A stretch of DNA of 64,000 nucleotides, from positions 87,603 to 151,602 of the forward strand of contig NZ_JBIQOI010000010.1 of the NCBI RefSeq assembly GCF_044197065.1, written 5' to 3'. The notes beneath the pieces were generated by a model, which was not told the origin of the DNA, made no database searches, and worked only from the letters and a program-made list of their open reading frames with translations. The DNA comes from Kluyvera ascorbata_C. GTDB taxonomy: Bacteria; Pseudomonadota; Gammaproteobacteria; Enterobacterales; Enterobacteriaceae. The position numbers and the translations under genes were made by a program. Positions within the stretch are counted from its first letter, which is position 1. Each line of letters begins with the position of its first letter. Below, piece after piece: positions 58,776-64,000 of the stretch.

Positions 58776-59161
58776 TGCGTTTTGCTTTGATGGTGACCGG
58801 CCCCGCCTATGGTACTCAGCAGGCGAGCAGCGCGCTGCAGTTTGCGAAAGCTGCAATGGCGGAAGGTCACGAGATAGCCTGCGTGTTTTTCTATCGGGAA
58901 GGGGTCTATAACGCCAATCAGCTGACCTCGCCCGCCAGTGATGAATTCGATTTGGTCCGTGCCTGGCAATCATTGCATGACCAAAATGGCGTGGCGTTGC
59001 ATATCTGCGTAGCCGCTGCGCTGCGCCGCGGCGTGACCGATGAAACCGAGGCCCGACAGCTTGGTCTGCCGACGTTTAATCTCCAGCCCGGCTTTTCGCT
59101 GAGCGGATTAGGTTCGCTGGCCGAAGCCGCGCTAACCTGCGATCGAGTGGTACAGTTCTGA
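58775..59161 (+). CDS. tusD: Sulfur relay protein TusD
   Basis: TusD, in the TusBCD complex, takes sulfur from TusA and passes it to TusE for 2-thiouridine synthesis at tRNA position 34. The 128-residue product has the active-site Cys78 in HICVAAALRRGV, and the DsrE fold start MRFALMVTGPAYGTQQASSA. It overlaps yheO and tusC by one base each (TAATG / TGATG). Confidence 0.96.
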   Translation: MRFALMVTGPAYGTQQASSALQFAKAAMAEGHEIACVFFYREGVYNANQLTSPASDEFDLVRAWQSLHDQNGVALHICVAAALRRGVTDETEARQLGLPTFNLQPGFSLSGLGSLAEAALTCDRVVQF

Positions 59162-59520
59162 TGAAACGAGTTGCGTTTGTTTTTTCCTCCGCCCCGCACG
59201 GCAGCAGCGCCGGCAGGGAAGGGCTGGATGCGCTGCTGGCGACATCAGCCCTGAGTGAAGACCTTGGCGTGTTCTTTGTGGGTGACGGCGTGTTTCAGTT
59301 ACTCAGCCAGCAGCAACCGGGGGTTATCCTTGCCCGTGACTACATTGCCACCTTCAAGCTGCTCTCGCTGTACGATATTGAAAATTGCTGGATCTGCGCG
59401 GCATCCCTGCGTGAGCGCGGACTGACTGCAGAGACGACGTTTGTCACCGACGTTGAACCGCTGGAAGCTGATGCGCTGCGCCAGCGCCTTAACGACTACG
59501 ATGTGATCCTGCGCTTTTGA
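59161..59520 (+). CDS. tusC: Sulfur relay protein TusC
   Basis: TusC is the DsrF-like subunit of TusBCD. The 119-residue product has the DsrE/F-type fold (RVAFVFSSAPHGSSAGREGL, LGVFFVGDGVFQLL) and ENCWICAASLRERGL, matching the family. Its stop lies seven bases before tusB. Confidence 0.95.
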   Translation: MKRVAFVFSSAPHGSSAGREGLDALLATSALSEDLGVFFVGDGVFQLLSQQQPGVILARDYIATFKLLSLYDIENCWICAASLRERGLTAETTFVTDVEPLEADALRQRLNDYDVILRF

Positions 59521-59527
59521 GGCCCTC

Positions 59528-59815
59528 ATGCTGCATACGCTACGCACCTCTCCCTGGCACGCCGACATTAGCGGGATTACCCGCCTGATGGATGACGGCG
59601 ACGACCTGCTGCTGATCGCCGATGGCGTGCTGGCTGCGGTTGAAAACAGCCGCTTCCTTGAAATTCTCCGCGCTGCCCCCATATCCATCCACGTGTTGAA
59701 TGAAGATGTGCAAGCGCGCGGTCTTTGTGCTCAAATTTCGAGCGATGTCATCATGGTCAGCTATACTGACTTCGTCAGGTTAACGGTAAAACACGCTTCC
59801 CAGATCGCCTGGTAA
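59528..59815 (+). CDS. tusB: Sulfur relay protein TusB
   Basis: TusB is the DsrH-like third subunit. The 95-residue product begins MLHTLRTSPWHADISGITRL and contains GDDLLLIADGVLAAVENSRF and HVLNEDVQARGLCAQISSDV, as in E. coli. About 20 bases beyond it the str operon promoter begins. Confidence 0.95.
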   Translation: MLHTLRTSPWHADISGITRLMDDGDDLLLIADGVLAAVENSRFLEILRAAPISIHVLNEDVQARGLCAQISSDVIMVSYTDFVRLTVKHASQIAW

Positions 59816-59837
59816 CGTCTTTGCCGTTGTATATTTC

Positions 59838-59866
59838 TTGACACCCTTTCGGCATGGCCCTAAAAT
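59838..59866 (+). promoter_or_regulatory. Promoter of the str operon
   Basis: TTGACA (59838-59843), a 17-base spacer and TAAAAT (59861-59866) match the sigma-70 consensus closely. The ATG of rpsL is about 70 bases downstream, with AGGAG just before it. This corresponds to the known E. coli str promoter. Confidence 0.85.
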
Positions 59867-59888
59867 TTCGCGTCCTCATATTATATGA

Positions 59889-60314
<426 letters not shown>

Positions 60315-60404
60315 TGGTTCTCCGTTAAGTAAGGCCAAACGTTTTATATTAATGTCAAACTCTTTGAGTTTTGGACAATCCTGAATTAACAACGGAGTAT
60401 TTCC
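60315..60404 (+). promoter_or_regulatory. rpsL-rpsG intercistronic S7 control region
   Basis: In E. coli the RNA between rpsL and rpsG binds S7 and represses translation of the downstream genes. This 90-base segment occupies that place and contains foldable pieces such as TCAAACTCTTTGAGTTTTGG and the AACGGAG ribosome site for rpsG. The binding itself is inferred from position and homology. Confidence 0.6.
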
Positions 60405-60875
60405 ATGCCACGTCGTCGCGTCATTGGTCAGCGTAAAATCCTGCCAGATCCTAAGTTCGGATCAGAACTGCTGGCTAAATTTGTCAACATTCTGATGGTA
60501 GATGGTAAAAAATCTACTGCAGAATCAATCGTATACAGCGCGCTGGAGACCCTGGCTCAGCGTTCTGGTAAAAATGAACTGGAAGCATTCGAAGTTGCGC
60601 TCGAAAACGTGCGCCCAACTGTCGAAGTTAAGTCCCGCCGCGTAGGTGGTTCTACTTATCAGGTTCCAGTTGAAGTTCGTCCGGTCCGTCGTAATGCTCT
60701 GGCAATGCGTTGGATCGTTGAAGCTGCTCGTAAACGCGGTGATAAATCCATGGCTCTGCGCCTGGCGAACGAACTTTCTGACGCTGCAGACAACAAAGGT
60801 ACTGCAGTTAAGAAACGTGAAGACGTTCACCGTATGGCAGAAGCCAACAAGGCGTTCGCACACTACCGTTGGTAA
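60405..60875 (+). CDS. rpsG: 30S ribosomal protein S7
   Basis: S7 starts assembly of the 30S head. The 156-residue product begins MPRRRVIGQRKILPDPKFGS and ends HRMAEANKAFAHYRW. This is the short form seen in most enterobacteria, whereas E. coli K-12 has a C-terminal extension to about 179. Second gene of the operon. Confidence 0.99.
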   Translation: MPRRRVIGQRKILPDPKFGSELLAKFVNILMVDGKKSTAESIVYSALETLAQRSGKNELEAFEVALENVRPTVEVKSRRVGGSTYQVPVEVRPVRRNALAMRWIVEAARKRGDKSMALRLANELSDAADNKGTAVKKREDVHRMAEANKAFAHYRW

Positions 60876-60971
60876 TCCCTTCGGAGTATTAGTCACCAGG
60901 CGGGCGCTTCAGCGAAGCAGCCCGCTTTGGGTTACTTAACTGAACGCCTAAAAAGATAAACGAGGAATCAA

Positions 60972-63086
60972 ATGGCTCGTACAACACCCATCGCACGCTA
61001 CCGTAACATCGGTATCAGTGCGCACATCGACGCCGGTAAAACCACTACTACCGAACGTATTCTGTTCTACACCGGTGTAAACCACAAAATCGGTGAAGTT
61101 CACGACGGCGCCGCTACCATGGACTGGATGGAGCAGGAGCAGGAACGTGGTATTACCATCACTTCCGCAGCGACTACTGCCTTCTGGTCTGGTATGGCTA
61201 AGCAGTATGAACCGCACCGCGTAAACATCATCGACACCCCGGGGCACGTTGACTTCACTATCGAAGTAGAACGTTCCATGCGTGTTCTTGACGGTGCGGT
61301 AATGGTTTACTGCGCAGTTGGTGGTGTTCAGCCACAGTCTGAAACCGTATGGCGTCAGGCTAACAAATATAAAGTTCCACGTATTGCGTTCGTTAACAAA
61401 ATGGACCGTATGGGTGCGAACTTCCTGAAAGTTGTTGGTCAGATCAAAACACGTCTGGGCGCGAACCCTGTTCCGCTGCAGCTGGCAATTGGTGCTGAAG
61501 AAGGTTTCACCGGTGTTGTTGACCTGGTGAAAATGAAAGCCATCAACTGGAATGAAGAAGACGCAGGCGTTACCTTCACTTATGAAGATATCCCAGCAGA
61601 CATGCAGGACCTGGCTGACGAATGGCACCAGAACCTGATCGAGTCCGCTGCAGAAGCTTCAGAAGAGCTGATGGAGAAATACCTGGGTGGTGAAGAACTG
61701 ACTGAAGAAGAGATCAAAAAAGCTCTGCGTCAGCGCGTTCTGAACAACGAAATCATCCTGGTAACCTGTGGTTCTGCGTTCAAGAACAAAGGTGTTCAGG
61801 CGATGCTGGATGCGGTAATTGATTACCTGCCATCCCCAATCGACGTACCTGCGATCAACGGTATCCTGGACGACGGTAAAGACACTCCGGCAGAACGTCA
61901 CGCAAGCGACGATGAGCCGTTCTCTGCACTGGCGTTCAAAATTGCTACCGACCCGTTTGTTGGTAACTTGACCTTCTTCCGTGTGTATTCCGGTGTGGTT
62001 AACTCTGGTGATACCGTACTGAACTCCGTGAAAACTGCACGTGAGCGTTTCGGCCGTATCGTTCAGATGCACGCTAACAAACGTGAAGAGATCAAAGAAG
62101 TTCGCGCGGGCGACATCGCTGCTGCAATCGGTCTGAAAGACGTAACTACCGGTGACACTCTGTGTGACCCAGATGCGCCTATCATTCTGGAACGTATGGA
62201 ATTCCCAGAGCCGGTAATCTCCATCGCAGTAGAACCAAAAACCAAAGCTGACCAGGAAAAAATGGGTCTGGCTCTGGGCCGTCTGGCTAAAGAAGACCCG
62301 TCATTCCGCGTATGGACTGATGAAGAATCTAACCAGACCATTATCGCCGGTATGGGTGAGCTGCACCTCGACATCATCGTTGACCGTATGAAACGTGAAT
62401 TCAACGTTGAAGCGAACGTCGGTAAACCTCAGGTTGCTTACCGCGAAGCGATTCGCGCGAAAGTTACCGATATCGAAGGTAAGCACGCTAAGCAGTCTGG
62501 TGGTCGCGGTCAGTACGGTCATGTTGTTATCGACATGTACCCACTGGAGCCGGGTTCTAACCCGAAAGGCTACGAATTCATCAACGACATCAAGGGTGGT
62601 GTAATCCCTGGCGAATACATCCCTGCCGTTGATAAAGGTATCCAGGAACAGCTGAAATCTGGCCCGCTGGCTGGTTACCCGGTTGTTGACATGGGTGTTC
62701 GTCTGCACTTCGGTTCTTACCATGACGTTGACTCCTCTGAACTGGCGTTTAAACTGGCAGCTTCTCTGGCGTTTAAAGACGGCTTTAAGAAAGCGAAACC
62801 AGTTCTGCTTGAGCCTATCATGAAGGTTGAAGTAGAGACTCCTGAAGAGAACACTGGTGACGTTATCGGTGACTTGAGCCGCCGTCGTGGTATGCTCAAA
62901 GGTCAGGAATCCAACGTTACTGGCGTTGTGATCCACGCTGAAGTTCCGCTGTCCGAAATGTTCGGTTATGCAACTCAGCTGCGTTCACTGACCAAAGGCC
63001 GTGCTTCTTACTCCATGGAGTTCCTGAAGTACGACGATGCGCCGAACAACGTTGCTCAGGCCGTTATTGAAGCCCGTGGTAAATAA
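60972..63086 (+). CDS. fusA: Elongation factor G
   Basis: EF-G drives translocation on the ribosome using GTP. The 704-residue product shows G1 AHIDAGKTTTTERI, G3 DTPGHVDFT and G4 NKMDR, then domains II-V. Its length equals E. coli EF-G. It follows rpsG by 96 bases. Confidence 0.99.
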   Translation: MARTTPIARYRNIGISAHIDAGKTTTTERILFYTGVNHKIGEVHDGAATMDWMEQEQERGITITSAATTAFWSGMAKQYEPHRVNIIDTPGHVDFTIEVERSMRVLDGAVMVYCAVGGVQPQSETVWRQANKYKVPRIAFVNKMDRMGANFLKVVGQIKTRLGANPVPLQLAIGAEEGFTGVVDLVKMKAINWNEEDAGVTFTYEDIPADMQDLADEWHQNLIESAAEASEELMEKYLGGEELTEEEIKKALRQRVLNNEIILVTCGSAFKNKGVQAMLDAVIDYLPSPIDVPAINGILDDGKDTPAERHASDDEPFSALAFKIATDPFVGNLTFFRVYSGVVNSGDTVLNSVKTARERFGRIVQMHANKREEIKEVRAGDIAAAIGLKDVTTGDTLCDPDAPIILERMEFPEPVISIAVEPKTKADQEKMGLALGRLAKEDPSFRVWTDEESNQTIIAGMGELHLDIIVDRMKREFNVEANVGKPQVAYREAIRAKVTDIEGKHAKQSGGRGQYGHVVIDMYPLEPGSNPKGYEFINDIKGGVIPGEYIPAVDKGIQEQLKSGPLAGYPVVDMGVRLHFGSYHDVDSSELAFKLAASLAFKDGFKKAKPVLLEPIMKVEVETPEENTGDVIGDLSRRRGMLKGQESNVTGVVIHAEVPLSEMFGYATQLRSLTKGRASYSMEFLKYDDAPNNVAQAVIEARGK

Positions 63087-63155
63087 TCCACAGGATTAAA
63101 ACCTAAGTCCCGTGCTCTCTCCAAAGGGGAGAGCACTATAGTAAGGAATATAGCC

Positions 63156-64000
63156 GTGTCTAAAGAAAAATTTGAACGTACAAAACCGCACGTTAACGTC
63201 GGCACCATCGGCCACGTTGACCACGGTAAAACTACCCTGACTGCTGCAATCACTACCGTACTGGCTAAAACCTACGGCGGTGCTGCTCGTGCTTTCGACC
63301 AGATCGATAACGCACCAGAAGAAAAAGCTCGTGGTATCACCATCAACACTTCCCACGTTGAATATGACACCCCGACTCGCCACTACGCACACGTAGACTG
63401 CCCAGGCCACGCCGACTATGTTAAAAACATGATCACCGGTGCTGCGCAGATGGACGGCGCGATCCTGGTTGTTGCTGCGACTGATGGCCCTATGCCACAG
63501 ACTCGTGAGCACATCCTGCTGGGTCGTCAGGTAGGCGTTCCTTACATCATCGTGTTCCTGAACAAATGCGACATGGTTGATGACGAAGAGCTGCTGGAAC
63601 TGGTTGAAATGGAAGTTCGTGAACTTCTGTCCCAGTACGACTTCCCAGGTGATGATACCCCAATCATCCGTGGTTCTGCTCTGAAAGCGCTGGAAGGCGA
63701 AGCAGAGTGGGAAGCGAAAATCATCGAACTGGCTGGCTTCCTGGATTCTTACATCCCAGAACCAGAACGTGCTATCGATAAGCCGTTCCTGCTGCCAATC
63801 GAAGACGTATTCTCCATCTCCGGTCGTGGTACCGTTGTTACCGGTCGTGTAGAGCGCGGTATCATCAAAGTTGGTGAAGAAGTTGAAATCGTTGGTATCA
63901 AAGAGACTGCTAAGTCTACCTGTACTGGCGTTGAAATGTTCCGCAAACTGCTGGACGAAGGCCGTGCTGGTGAGAACGTTGGTGTTCTGCTGCGTGGTAT
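63156..64000 (+). CDS. tufA: Elongation factor Tu (5' part, cut by window edge)
   Basis: EF-Tu brings aminoacyl-tRNA to the ribosome. The frame starts at a GTG (VSKEKFERTKPHVNVGTIGH), with GTAAGGA upstream; about 281 of 394 codons are visible. G1 GHVDHGKTTL, G3 DCPGHADY and G4 NKCDM are present, and the frame enters domain II. By position it is tufA rather than tufB. Confidence 0.98.
   Translation, partial: MSKEKFERTKPHVNVGTIGHVDHGKTTLTAAITTVLAKTYGGAARAFDQIDNAPEEKARGITINTSHVEYDTPTRHYAHVDCPGHADYVKNMITGAAQMDGAILVVAATDGPMPQTREHILLGRQVGVPYIIVFLNKCDMVDDEELLELVEMEVRELLSQYDFPGDDTPIIRGSALKALEGEAEWEAKIIELAGFLDSYIPEPERAIDKPFLLPIEDVFSISGRGTVVTGRVERGIIKVGEEVEIVGIKETAKSTCTGVEMFRKLLDEGRAGENVGVLLRG

Overview
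The window is a stretch of enterobacterial chromosome. Its gene order is the classic feo - str core: feoA, tex, greB, ompR-envZ, pckA, hslO-hslR-yrfG-igaA, nudE, mrcA, hofMNOPQ, aroK-aroB-damX-dam-rpe-gph-trpS, cysG-nirD-nirB, tsgA, ppiA, pabA, argD, yhfK, crp, yhfA, prkB-yheU-yheT, yheS, kefG-kefB-yheV-slyD, slyX, fkpA, yheO-tusDCB, rpsL-rpsG-fusA-tufA. Almost every protein aligns end to end, from memory, with the E. coli K-12 family member. Abundant REP-type palindromes, FNR/CRP/Fur-like sites and the codon usage also fit Enterobacteriaceae. A complete Klebsiella-type malonate decarboxylase cluster, a DUF4153 membrane protein beside pckA, the lack of nirC and a second, 'GTAGCCCGG' REP family make it a non-Escherichia member (Klebsiella, Raoultella, Kluyvera, Citrobacter or Enterobacter-like). 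The genus cannot be fixed from the sequence alone.

Layout. 1-5.9 kb: iron uptake (feoA, cut by the window edge), transcription factors Tex and GreB, and the OmpR/EnvZ osmosensor. 6-14 kb: gluconeogenic PckA, a DUF4153 membrane protein, the redox/heat chaperones Hsp33 and Hsp15, nucleotidase YrfG and the Rcs attenuator IgaA. 14.3-21 kb: NudE, PBP1a and the hofMNOPQ operon for a type-IV-pilus-like DNA-uptake apparatus. 21.3-27.8 kb: the aroK-aroB-damX-dam-rpe-gph-trpS operon. 27.9-34.2 kb: lipoprotein YhfL, siroheme synthase CysG, NADH-nitrite reductase NirBD under a textbook FNR/NarL promoter, and TsgA. 34.5-42.8 kb: PpiA, PabA, ArgD, YhfK, CRP, YhfA, PrkB, YheU and YheT.

43.0-51.1 kb holds the main accessory unit: mdcABCDEFGH plus a LysR gene mdcR. 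It encodes the decarboxylase subunits, biosynthesis and attachment of the triphosphoribosyl-dephospho-CoA prosthetic group, the malonyl transferase and a malonate carrier. It sits exactly between yheT and yheS, which are adjacent in E. coli, and is edged on one side by a triple REP cluster. After it come the ABC-F protein YheS, the KefGB potassium efflux system, YheV, SlyD, SlyX, FkpA behind a sigma-E-like promoter, YheO and the TusDCB sulfur relay. The str operon (S12, S7, EF-G, EF-Tu) ends the window inside tufA.

No insertion sequence, prophage, CRISPR array, tRNA or rRNA gene was seen. I found no convincing evidence of a wholly undescribed system. The points most worth following are the mdc islet and its signals, the DUF4153 protein, the missing nirC, the mirror-image terminator pair between nudE and mrcA, and the hofP/hofQ overlap.
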